The notes under the pieces: model-generated
What the model was told of the DNA's origin: nothing
The model's input: only the letters and a program-made list of their open reading frames with translations
The model's database searches: none
Program-made: the position numbers and the translations under genes
Assembly: GCF_041146795.1 (NCBI RefSeq)
Contig: NC_135184.1
Coordinates: 4,230,467 to 4,294,466, forward strand
Length of the DNA stretch: 64,000 nt
Direction of reading: 5' to 3'
Source: Maylandia zebra
Lineage: Eukaryota > Chordata > Actinopteri > Cichliformes > Cichlidae
Shown: positions 1-10,236 of the stretch, one piece after another
How the letters are laid out: each line of letters begins with the position of its first letter
How positions within the stretch are numbered: the stretch's first letter is position 1

Positions 1-3000
1 CACCTGTGTGAGTTCTCATGTGAGTTTTCAAGTTCATCATATGTCTGAATCCTTTCCCACAAGTATCACAAGAATGCGGCTTCTCACCTGTGTGGAATCT
101 CATGTGAGTTTTGAATGCTGAGAAGTTACTAAAATCTTTCCCACAAGTGCTACAGGAATAGGGCTTCTCACCTGTGTGAGTTCTCATGTGAGTTTTCAAG
201 TTTATCATGTGACTGAATTGCTTTCCACAAGCGCCACAGGAATAGGGCTTCTCACCTGTGTGACATCTAATGTGAGTTTTCAAGTTTATCGTTTGCCGGA
301 ATCTTTTTCCACAGATGCTACAAAAATATGGCCTTTCACCTGTGTGAATTTTCATGTGTCTCTTCAAACTTGACAACTCACTAAATCTTTTATCACAGGT
401 GGTACAAGAATAAGGTTTCTCACCTGTGTGCACTTTCAAATGTCTAGTGAGGCTGTATTTATCGCGAAAGGTTTTACCACAAGTGTTGCATTTTACACAA
501 TTTTTATTTTTAATAGATTTACACTGACTCTCTGATACTGGAGAGATGTGTATTATATTACTGTGACTATCGTTTCCGTTATGTCTCATTTTCTTCAGCT
601 CCCAATTTCTAGCCGATCCCAGGTCCACATGGTGACCTTCTTTCCAATCACGCATGTTTGGTTCATAAGAGTTAAAAGAAAGAAGCTGGTTCCTGTTTGG
701 TTCTAGTTTATTGAGGTCACTATGCTCATAAAAAGGAATCACCATAAACGTATCAGTTTCCTGCTTCAGTAGAAACTGTTCTGCCTCCTGACTGTTGCGC
801 TGTTCCTCTTTAATCTGTGGAGGATCTGGGTGCTCCTGGTCCAGGCTGAAGTTATTCTCCTGGTTACAGATCTGTTGGTCTGTCAGAAACTCCTCCTTGT
901 TACGCTCAACTTGGTGAATCAGATCTGATGGGACAAATGGGAAAAATGTGTTTATGAAAGAAAAGTGTAATTCCAAAATTTGAACAATTAATTTTTGCAC
1001 TGATATAAATGACTGGAGTTCTGACACTCTTATTAGAAAAGCTCAATATTTGTTAAATGGCAGAGTTTTTAAACATCCAGAGTTTTTCATTTAACATTTT
1101 ACAGAATTTTCAGTTATTTTTAAGTACATATGTTTAAATACAAACATCAATTAAATTACAAAACAGAAACTGAATTAACACACCTAATGTAAAATAAAAT
1201 GAAAAATCTAAAATTGTCAGTAACCATAAATTTTTATTTTTACCTTCCTAACTTTAACATAATTTTAATATACCGTCTTTTGTTCGAGTTTAACAGTATA
1301 AATACGATCCTAAAATTTAATGCAAGCAGTGTATAACATCACTTAGAATTAGAATTGTTTTATAATGTAAAACATATTATTACTGTGTGTTGTGTATTTT
1401 CTAGCAGTTCTTTCATGGGTGGGTGGGGGGCAATGTTCCCTCTAATTTTTCATGTGTCTGAGCAAACACACAAACTCCCTGAGTGGTCCCTTGGACCACT
1501 GTGAGCGACATTAGATGTGTGCACTGTGGTCACGCCAACATCGAATCCATCCAAGTTTCATGGTTTATTAAATTACAGCATTTACATTTATGTTAGACTA
1601 CTTTTAATTAACTGCTTTAGCTCACTTACAATGAAAATTAAAAAAATCTTGTTCATGACCTGTGTAGTATGCAGTGTAGGGACTAACACGTTATTAAGTA
1701 ACGTGTTACAGTAACTACGTTATTATTGTGGTAACGAGCACGGTAACTAGTTATTATGCCAAAATCAGGAACGTGTTAATCGTTACTGGGATTTAGATAG
1801 GATCGTTATTCGTTACTTCTTGCGGTGGCTATCGCAGAGCTTCCACTGATTCAGTAACATTAGCAAGTGGTGGAGGCCAGCAGGTGGATGAGGGAAGGGG
1901 GAGGCAGGAGGAGCAAAGACCCGAGGCGGCCGCCGGTCCAAGTGTCAGGTGAACTGAACTTCAGGTAAGAAGTTATGACCTGAAGTCTATCTGGGTCAGA
2001 TATAAACCAAGTTAAGGTACAGTTTATTTTTGTTATGCGGACTTTTTCGTACTGGGTACTAGCTAGCATGATGGAGTTTCTATACAGCTGGATGGTGCTA
2101 TGTTACTGATGTTGAACTTTATTTTGTTCATAGGGTTAGTTATTAGAGTTGCCAACCATCCCCTAAAAACACGGAATCGTCTCCGATAAAATATTACGCG
2201 TTTCGTATTGAGGTGAAAAGGAACGCAGCTTGTCCAGTACTTCAGCTACAATGAAAAAGACACAAAGCTGGAGTTTTTCTGTGTCTTTGCTGCACAGCTG
2301 CCTCTTCTTCTCTCATTCTCTCTCCCTCTCCTGTTTCTACTTCAATCATTAAACTGATCAATGATCAGCTTATCGGCTTTTCTCTCTTGGTTGTTTATCG
2401 CCCACTTTGCGCCAGAAAGAGGAAACAAGCGGATGTCGCGTTAAACAACAGCAGCACGTTTAAGCTTGATCAGCTGTTGTTAGAATTTATTTAATATTAA
2501 TTTCTAGTATCAGCTGATGTTTGCTGGAGCCACAGCCGTAAAAGCTGCTGGTCATGATGTCGGTTTGGTTATCTGGTGAGCAGTTTTGGTCAAGTTACTT
2601 GAAAAAAGTAATCAGTAACTAATTACTGATTACTCCCCCAAAAAGTAATCCCATTACTTTACTGATTACTTATTTTCAAAAGTAATTAATTACTTAGTTA
2701 CTTTTTTAAAACACGATTTACAACCTGAAGAGGTGATAAAGCGATAGATCTTTCAGCCCAATTCTACTTTTTCTGCATAATCCATCATACAAAATGTAAT
2801 CAAATGGAAAAGTCTCTTTTTTTAAACTTGTTTTATCAGTTTTAATCTTTTAACTTTATGCATCAAGCAAAAATTTAATTATATGCGACATTCTCTGACT
2901 TGAATAAATTAGTTTAACATTTAAACCTATTTTCTGCACATTCCAGAACATAAAATAAAATATTTTTTGTGTTTACACTCAGTCTTTCAAATAGATGCAA

Positions 3001-5814
3001 GTAAAACACAGCAGTAAATAAATAAAGTCAAAGACTCAGCGGTCCTGTTGCTCTATTTTTACCTGTAAAGCAGGACTGGGGGTAGGCGGAGGTTTACCCT
3101 GGTGCAGGTGTGCTGCGGTCAGTTGAAGAGTCCGCGAGTTTCTCTGTGAGTTTCCCATTACGTCATAGCGCACTCGGTGCTTGCTTGGAAGTTTAGGGGG
3201 TTTTTTCGCTGTAAAAAGAAGTTTTCTTCCCACGCACGATGGACGCTAATGTTTTTGTCACTTTTTACGGAATCAAACTCAAAATAAGGTCAGTACTTCC
3301 ACGCTTTAAACGCTGCACGCTCATACTCTCTCCCACAATCGATATGTGATCCATTGTTGATCTGCACACAGCTGTTGTCACCAACGGCGCACTTGCTTAC
3401 GTCACTGTCATGAGACATTCTCGCAAAAAATCATGGTTTTAGTAACGCAGTAACGCAGCGTTCCTACGGGAAAGTAACGGTAATCTAATTACCGATTTTG
3501 CAATAGTAATCCCTTACTTTACTCGTTACTTGAAAAAGGTAATCAGATTACTGCCCATCTCTGCTGGTGAGAGGGAAACATGAAGATGAAACCAGGAGAT
3601 GTCCTTACTGAATCATCAGAGCTGAACAGGTGATGGAGAAACAGGTTTACCTTTTAGGTGACATGAATGAGTTGAAGGGAAGTTATGAACTGTTTCTGAG
3701 AGACAAATAACACCAGGATCATTTTTTTACGTAGCTGACAGCTGGTAACTGTGCAGGGGCGAGTCTAGCAAAGTTTTGCCAGGGGGGCCAAGTAGGGCAT
3801 TAACAGGGAGAGGGGGGCACAAAATAGTACTTTTCTTTCTTATTCTCATTTAAAATATCTAGCTTTTAAAAAAATAATTATCTGAATCTTGCAACAAACG
3901 ATTGATAGATTGATGCATATATACCATCAAGACAGTGTACATCACTGTCACAACTAGGGATGGGTATCGTTTAGGTTTTATCCGATACCGGTGCCAAATC
4001 GGTACTTTTGAAACGGTGCCGGTTCTCAAACGGTGCTCAAACCGGTGCTTAAAGAATGGAGAACACAAAATTGGTCCAAAAACCTCTCATGTTCAGCTGG
4101 TTTTTGTAAAAAGATAACAATGTTAGCCTTTTCTGCAGCTATGGGGCATATATGGTATCACTCTTGGCTGGAAGCAGTGCTTAAACAATGGAAAAAACAA
4201 ACTTTATCCAAAAACCTCTCATGTTTAGCCGTTTCCCTCTTTTTCTTTGGTCATTTTAGCCTTTTTGGCCAGGGTGAAGGGAGTATCTGCCATCAAACAA
4301 GAAGACAGCCGCATGTAGCTATGATGATGTTTGCTAGTTCACCTTACATGCATTAATGTAATAACGTGGTTAGCCTACTCAACGTAAATTACACACGAAC
4401 AACATTAAGCTACTCACGCAGAGAAGAACGGCTGCTGCTGCATCATCATCCTCATTATTTCTGCTACACTGGCAGGGCTAGGGGCCAGGACTCTCCTCTT
4501 CGTGTTTTTGGGGATGTTGCTAACCCCAGGTCTGATAACAGGCACCACACCCGCAGTAGATGCGCTCGGTGTGAGGTCTCGCAGCAAGCTATCAAATACG
4601 GCGCATTTCTCGGCTTTTAAAAAAAACGCTATGCATCGCCAGGTGTTTCATCGGATTTGAGGTGTTACCTCCTTTGACAGTATCACAGTATCAGCTTAAA
4701 GCACTTGTTGCAGGCTGCTGAGTTTGCATATTTTGCTGTGAAGTACAGCCAGACTTTTGCCTTGGGCATTTTTAATCTGTAGCTCTGCATAAAAGAACGT
4801 AGGTACCTGGACCCGCCTACTATCCTCGGAAACGTAAAATGATTGGCTAGAAGTGTATCACAGCTCAGGAAAAAAAAGCACCGAAATAAAGCATCGAAAT
4901 GTGCGCTGCTTTTCGGTCTGGTTACTACCGTTTATGATGGCACCGGACACCGGTACCCATCCCTAGTCACAACAGTGTTTGTTTTCATTCAACGGCTTTA
5001 TGATTTTTCCTATAATGGTGGGCCAGTCTCTAGTCAAAATGCCCGGGACGATTTTTTGTCCCAGTCCAGCTCTGTATGCAGCTCATCTGCAGTCTGGTGT
5101 TACCTACATCTTCCTATTTGGAAGGCAGAATTTCCGAGTTCTGAGTACAATCGAAAGCACCACGACTGCAGTTTTCGTGTTGGATGTAAAAAGCGCACGT
5201 GACGTTGTGACGTAGGCTAGAATCATGGCGGCGGTCAACGACGGTCCAGGCGTGGGATTTCTCTCATGGAAATATGCACATTATCTTTTCCTTTCTATTG
5301 GTAGGTGGCACAATGCACTTGTAATGCACAAGTAAGCAAGCTAGAAGACTGGCAATCTTGCTGGGTATCCAGTTACGGAAGCAACACACTAACAAGAGAA
5401 TTCTGAGTAAAACCAAAGTTACTTTCCCTAGTAACTAGTTACTTTGAAAGTAACTGAGTTACTTTTGATAGCAGTAACTAGTAATGTAACTAAGTTACTA
5501 ATTTAAAGTAACTTACCCAACACTGGTAGTATGTTAACACTATTGGAAGTAAAAATAACTGAACTCCAATTTTGAAAACAAAAATTTCTTCTTCTTTTTT
5601 TATTTATAAAGCTCTGACTTGTATTATGAGTATGAGTCTGTGGTCTGGGAGAGAGTCCTGTAACTGTAAATGTTGGGCAATTAATTATAGTTACTTCTTC
5701 AAAAAAGTAACTGAGTTATGCAAACAACAAAGTTTTTGCAGCTGTTTACCTAAAAATGCAGCCAAGACGGTTTTTTAAATAAACATTTAAAACTATTTAC
5801 AGAACAATCAGGTG

Positions 5815-5849
<35 letters not shown>

Positions 5850-6134
5850 GAGAGAGTGTTTTTACATACCTGTGCTCTCTGGGTTTATTTCCGGTTTCCA
5901 GATGGTATCCAGCAGTTTGCGCCGCTCTTCCCCAGTCCAGACAATGATGCCTTCGGCCTCCTGCTTCACTACAAGTTGTTCTCCCTCATGATTAATGCAG
6001 AGTTCATCCTGTTCCTCTTTAATCTGTGGAGGCTCTGGGTCCTCCTGGTCCAGACTGGAATTCCTCCCCTGGCTGAAGTCCTGCCAATCATCCAGACCTT
6101 CCTCTTCCTCACACTTCATATTGTCTTAGGAAGT
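1..6134 (-). CDS. Zinc-finger gene A: C2H2 protein with acidic N-terminus (partial, runs off window start)
   Basis: Likely nuclear DNA-binding protein. Exon 5870-6134 has an ATG at 6117-6119 and reads MKCEEEEGLDD..., then acidic text with PEPPQIKEEQ and a WKPEIN tail, ending in phase 1 at a GT donor. It splices to the AG acceptor before 924, and the frame then stays open from 924 to base 1. The finger exon starts with a second acidic stretch (DQQICNQEN, PPQIKEEQ), a linker of about 100 residues, then six visible C2H2 fingers (C-x2-C-x12-H-x3-H, TGEKP linkers). Fingers 3, 4 and 6 have near-identical recognition helices (INLKTH / MNLKTH). The stop codon and any further fingers lie outside the window. 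The 4.9-kb intron holds nested hAT-type insertions. The fingers and splice sites are seen directly; the role as a transcription regulator is inferred from the family. No specific gene name can be supported. Confidence 0.85.
925..1671. other. Start of gene A intron, A/T-rich, nothing recognised
   Basis: This intron stretch between the finger exon of gene A and the hAT-type element at 1672 is A/T-rich. I see no conserved ORF, RNA or repeat in it beyond short homopolymer runs. Confidence 0.5.
2581..3563. mobile_element. hAT-type element nested in the 1672-5525 element
   Basis: It begins CAGTTTTGGTCAAGTTAC and ends with the complement of CAGAGATGGGCAGTAATC. Exact 8-bp direct repeats CTGGTGAG flank it (2573-2580 and 3564-3571). 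Both ends carry GTAATC/GATTAC runs. No coding capacity is seen in its 983 bp. It inserted after the host element. Confidence 0.78.
3955..4965. mobile_element. hAT-type element nested in the 1672-5525 element (second insertion)
   Basis: The ends are a perfect 12-bp inverted repeat TAGGGATGGGTA, followed by related CGGTGCC-rich text on both sides. Exact 8-bp direct repeats GTCACAAC flank it (3947-3954 and 4966-4973). At 1011 bp with no transposase ORF it is a non-autonomous member of a fish hAT family. Confidence 0.85.
5819..5847. repeat. (TG)n microsatellite
   Basis: About 14 uninterrupted TG units, lying 22 bases beyond the donor of the acidic exon of zinc-finger gene A. Confidence 0.95.
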
Positions 6135-6351
6135 CTTGAGGAACAGTGGGACACAAGAAAATTGTTACTAATGTGATAGCAGGAAAATACACTTGTGAGC
6201 AAATAGAATCTAGCAGCGCTGTACACTGTGAGCATGTTGCTCACATTTGTTAGTAAAACTGAAAGTGTTTCAGGAACACCGTGTGAGTGCTAAATGGTAA
6301 ATGGACTGATACTTAAATAACGCTTTTCTACTCTCCTGGAGCACTCAAAGG

Positions 6352-7310
6352 GCTGACTGCAGGTTTACCAACCTTATAACCAGTACATCTGCACAATGAC
6401 TGAAACCAGTGAATGAACGGCGAGCAGTGAGGTCAGTTCCTTGATTTAATATGCAGATTGTAATGACCATTGATCAATAACCACTGATCAAAGACTCCTT
6501 GAAGAGGTAATTTACATGAAAAGGAAAAGACAATCTCTGAATCGAGGAGGGGGCCTATGGGTAAATCTTTCACCATCTTACAGTGCTGTGAGTGCAGCCA
6601 TTATTGGTACTCATAGCCATTGATCAATGGTCTTTGATCAAATTTGCATATTAATGAAAAAAGAAATTGACCTCACAGCCCATGTTTCTAAGTAGATCAA
6701 TCTAAATCCCAATTTTTTAATAAATCTTATGGCAAAGTTACTTCAGTGGGCATTCTGTGTACATGCCCAGGGACCCACAGACAGCTGGGGGGCCCATAAA
6801 AGAGGCAAATGAAAAAAACAAAACAAAACCCAGCATACACATATGCATAAACACACACACACACACATATACATATATGTGGCCACAAATCAATAGACAT
6901 TGATCACAGACCTCCTTGACTCCCCAAGGAGGAGTACCTGTGAAAAGGGAAAGACAATCTCTCAATTGAGGAGGGGGCCTAATGGTCCATCTTTCACCAT
7001 CTTACAATGCTGTGAGTGCAGCTCTCTGTAAATTGTATGTGAATGGATCAATGACCATTGATCAATGGTCTTTGAGCAGTGGTCATGACAACTTGCATAT
7101 TAATGATCGTCTTGATCATTAAACTGACCTCACAGCCCATTGTTCTTTCTGTGGGCTCGTTTCAAGTCCTTGTGCAAATGTACTGTTTATAAGGTTGGGG
7201 AAACCTGCAGTCAGCTGAGACTGAAGAAGTCACTTGATGAGTGATGAAACATTTCTACCACTGAGAACACTACGTCCAGATGACCACAATCTTTTGGGGA
7301 TTTTAATACC
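6352..7310 (+). repeat. Fold-back repeat ending in a Penelope-like tail
   Basis: The left arm (about 6352-6500) is the inverted copy of the right arm (about 7035-7214): both carry GCTGACTGCAGGTTT, the text around CCAACCTTATAA, GTGAGGTCAGTT, and the ATTGATCAATGG-type palindrome. Inside, two direct copies of a ~210-230-bp module (6460-6665 and 6880-7110) share GAGGAGGGGGCCTA and TTTCACCATCTTACA. The right side continues into CTGAAGAAG...GATGAG...GAAAC text (7220-7260), similar to tails at 13280 and 15540 (minus). It occupies intron 1 of zinc-finger gene A. Confidence 0.6.
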
Positions 7311-8429
7311 TGGATGATTTAGTATGCATCAAGACAGTAAAAAGATGCTAAATTGTTATTAACATTTGCAACTGGGAAGATATGTGCTATTTAGCCAACT
7401 TCTGGTCTTACGGCGACCCCTAGTGGACATTGTAAAATATTGCTGTGTCTGAGTTGATGATGTGTTCTGATTGTTGCTTAGTTATCTTTGACCCTGCTAA
7501 TTATAGTATTACCTGTTTCTGTTTCCAGACAACCATGCTTATAGTCACCTATACTGCATCTGCCACAATTATAAGTGCATATCTGGCTGTATCACAGTTG
7601 GATTTATCATGGCAAGCCCTGCTGTAACCAGTTCTTCTGTGAAGCTTCATTAAAGACGGTGAACTAAACTCCTGGACTGCTGAAGTCTTTCTGACCGAAG
7701 ACTTAGGCCAGACTTGTATACCCAGCACTTCCAGTATATATATACATGGCCTGCTGCACCTCACAGAAACAATAATAAAACATAGTAATATAAATGTATA
7801 AACATCTTCTATCCTTATTAAAAAATAATAACAACAATTATTGAAAAACATTTTTATGTTTTTATCATTTTTTCTTCTTATACCAGATGCCTTATAGCTT
7901 TATAACTACATTAGCTGTATTCATATGAAACTGTATTCATTTCTACACACTGTTACTTTGCAGGACAGTGCTCTTCTTTTACAGCTATTCTGTGTGAGGG
8001 TGGGTTTAAAAAAACGATTTTAATATGAATAATGAGTTATCGATTCATTAAATCCTGATTTAATTTGATCAGTTTTTAAATGTAAAAGTATTTTTTGCCA
8101 GAAAAGCCGGAATCTCGACTTAAAGCTCACAAAACAATTTCAACCGTCAGTCGGCTAAAACAGCAAACGATTAAAGGGCAGGTAACCGCAAAAAGACGTA
8201 AACACAAAACACAAAACCCGACGGCACGGACACGCCGTCCGGTGAAAACCTGCCAGGTTTGTCACTCTCGGACCAAAATACACAGAACCGGCTTCTGTCT
8301 CCTGGATGTTAATACTAAAGGTTTGCTGTTTAAAGATAGAGAAGAAGTCCTTGTTAGTCTGTTAGTCCTATATGGTGCTATATGTTATTCCTGTGTTCGT
8401 TCACTGAGACCATCACCAGTTTTACATAC
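7311..8429. other. Intron 1 of gene A, nothing recognised
   Basis: Mostly A/T-rich sequence between the fold-back repeat and the gene A leader exon. Plus-strand open frames in it have no recognisable homology; the one at 8095-8535 runs antisense across the leader exon. Confidence 0.4.
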
Positions 8430-8560
8430 CTGTAATGTGAGACTTTATCTCAGATTTCCAGCTGATATCCAGCAGTCTGTGCTGACTGATCTCCTCATAC
8501 CGGACGATCCTGTCCTAACCTCTGAGATTTCTTGAGCAGCAGCAGTCACCTCCTCTCAGA
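8430..8560 (-). other. Probable leader (first) exon of zinc-finger gene A, coding frame decayed
   Basis: On the minus strand, the stretch ending at a GT donor (exon end 8430) still encodes LLDISWKSEIKSHIT. This matches the usual first-exon tail of this teleost zinc-finger family (RLLDIxWKPEIKLH). Upstream bases encode VTAAAQEIS, also typical of that exon, but one base out of frame with the tail, and no ATG in frame was found. The phase-1 donor would join the acceptor at 6134, where the inherited frame meets TGA after eight codons. I read this as a non-coding 5' leader derived from an old coding exon. The 5' limit is approximate. Confidence 0.55.
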
Positions 8561-10069
8561 CACAACGGGACAGAGCAGCGTCGGTTCCTTCTTCTTCTTT
8601 TTATTGTTTAATGGCTGTTGGCAAACAGCACAATGGCGCATTACCGCCACCAACTGGTGTGGAGTGTAGACCGGTTATTTAAAAAAAATGAAATCCTCAC
8701 AAAACCAACGAGTCTGCCTTAAGAATCAAAATAGGGTCTGATAACTTTCACTTCTCGAGTTCGTACGAAACAAATCAATCAAGTCAAGTTTCACTTTTAT
8801 ATCACCAACCTGATCAATTTTTCTTTCACCATCATATGTCTGACATTGCATTACGCATCATTTCCGTTCTTCCTCTTCTCCTTTTAAATTTTCGTCAGAT
8901 CGGCTGCATTAAAAGCATATTGTTGCCCTCCTCAGGACATCCGTGGAGGTATTCATGAATTTTGGCACAGCTGTGAACAAACTAAGCTGAAGTGCTTTAA
9001 CCTCCTCTGCATCCTTGTTGATAGAAGTGCAAGGTACAACTGTATCGAAGCGTCATTAATGGGTCAGTGATTTAGTCTGGAGCTGTATCATCTAATATTT
9101 CCTTCAGCTTCAGCACAGAGTGTTAACAGAACAAGACTTTTGATGAGAACAAAGAGCAGGGACAGAAACAGCATAGTTTAACACAAACAGTAAAAATCTA
9201 ATAAAATGGTGACAAAGAGACATTTTTTGGTTCTTGCTTGTCTGCAGCACCTCCAGCATGTTTAAAATGATCTGGTTGTTTTTGCACGCATTTTGGTTAG
9301 CATGAAGTTTATGTGGAGCTCAGTGTGTTTGATTTTATATAAACCGATACTTCAGTGTGAACTCCTTTCTTTACAGCTGTCAATAAAACACCAATACTTT
9401 TACTGCTGTGATGAAAATGAAACATCTGTGTGAGGCAGGTAAGGCAAAGCATCAGGACTACATTAAGAAAAGCATTATTTTTTAATAATAATAATGGATT
9501 GGCTTTATATAGCGCTTTTCAAGGCACCCAAAGCGCTTTACAATACCACTATTCATTCACTCTCACATTCACACACTGGTGGAAGCAGCTACAGTTGTAG
9601 CCACAGCTGCCCTGGGGCAGACTGACAGAAGCGAGGCTGCCATATCGCGCCATCGGCCCCTCTGGCCAACACCAGTAGACAAGTAGGGTAAAGTGTCTTG
9701 CCCAAGGACACAATGACCAGGACAGAAAGCCCAGGGATCGAACCGGCGACCTTCCGGTTACAGATGCGATTCCCAACCCCCTGAGCCCCGTAATATTATT
9801 ACTGTCAAACCACTGCCTTGTCCCACTAATAATTATTTAATCTCTAAATTTCCATGTTGTTATCAAAATGATCAATTACAATAAAACAAAAAAAGCTATT
9901 ATCTATCTATCGTACATTACTCCTTCGTAGGGCTGCCAGACTTTATGTAAGGACTTTACTTTCGTCTGACTGACCTGAGAAGCGCAGCAATACGCTTTTA
10001 GGCTTTCTAGTCCACCGGAAGTACAATAGAAGAGAAATGACGGAAATGACGCAATGGTTACTGTTTAAC
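8561..10069. promoter_or_regulatory. Shared spacer of divergent zinc-finger genes A and B
   Basis: About 1.5 kb separates the two head-to-head leader exons, so both promoters should be here. Visible are a short dispersed repeat near 8590-8690 (AATGGCTGTTGGCAAAC, ACCGCCACCAACTGG) and a longer one at 9490-9790. A CCGGAAGT ETS-type site lies close to gene B's leader. No TATA box is convincing. The promoter assignment is positional inference. Confidence 0.4.
9490..9790. repeat. Dispersed teleost repeat (TATATAGCGCTTTTC type)
   Basis: Contains TTATATAGCGCTTTTCAAG, CCCAAAGCGCTTTACAAT, and further on GTGTCTTGCCCAAGGACACA and GGATCGAACCGGCGACC. This order is typical of a very abundant fish interspersed repeat, remembered from general knowledge; I cannot assign the family. 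A relic with GCCTTGCTCAAGGACAC is at 58880-58975, and a fragment of a similar front part is near 6300-6350. Confidence 0.65.
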
Positions 10070-10236
10070 ATGTCTAGTGTTCGGGTTTCAGAGTGATTGT
10101 TGTTGAAGAAATCTGCTAACAAGTTAAAAAAAAAAAGAAAAAGAAAAAACGATCGTCCGGCATGAGAAGGAGACCAGCCGTCAGCTCAGACTGCTGGACA
10201 TCAGCTGGAAACCCGACATAAAGCCACACATTACAG
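10070..10236 (+). other. Probable leader (first) exon of zinc-finger gene B, coding frame decayed
   Basis: The ATG at 10070 begins MSSVR, like the usual start of this family's first exon, but the frame stops after eight codons (MSSVRVSE). Downstream, a different frame reads TIVRHEKETSRQ followed by LRLLDISWKPDIKPHIT and ends at ACAG-GTGTGT in phase 1. The exon therefore looks like an old coding exon that lost its frame and now would provide a 5' leader with a tiny upstream ORF. A CCGGAAGT ETS-type site lies just upstream near 10013-10020. Confidence 0.55.

Larger units (their letters stand above)
1672..5525. mobile_element. Large hAT-type DNA transposon, non-autonomous, host of two nested insertions
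   Basis: The element starts CAGTGTAGGG and ends CCCAACACTG, giving inverted ends of the hAT type. It is flanked by exact 8-bp direct repeats GTAGTATG (1664-1671 and 5526-5533), the hAT signature. The subterminal bases are rich in GTAAC/GTTAC motifs on both sides, as in many fish hAT families. Removing the two nested copies leaves about 1.84 kb with no transposase. A short ATG-led stretch near 5225 (MAAVNDGPGVGF) may be a remnant of an autonomous relative. It lies in the intron of zinc-finger gene A. Confidence 0.8.

Noticed and set aside
176-373. Plus-strand frame reading MSSHVSFQVYHV...
   Set aside because: Antisense shadow of the gene A finger exon; the repeated VSFQVY text is the complement of finger linkers.
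3743-5085. Possible extra hAT copy from CAGGGGCGAG to CCAGCTCTG
   Set aside because: The end motifs look hAT-like, but the flanking 8-mers do not match, so they may be fragments of different copies.
5660-5720. Possible further hAT end (GTTGGGCAATTAATTATAGTT)
   Set aside because: Only one end-like stretch with no partner end or target duplication; too weak to call.
8095-8535. 146-codon plus-strand frame
   Set aside because: Overlaps the decayed leader exon of gene A in antisense and has no recognisable homology.
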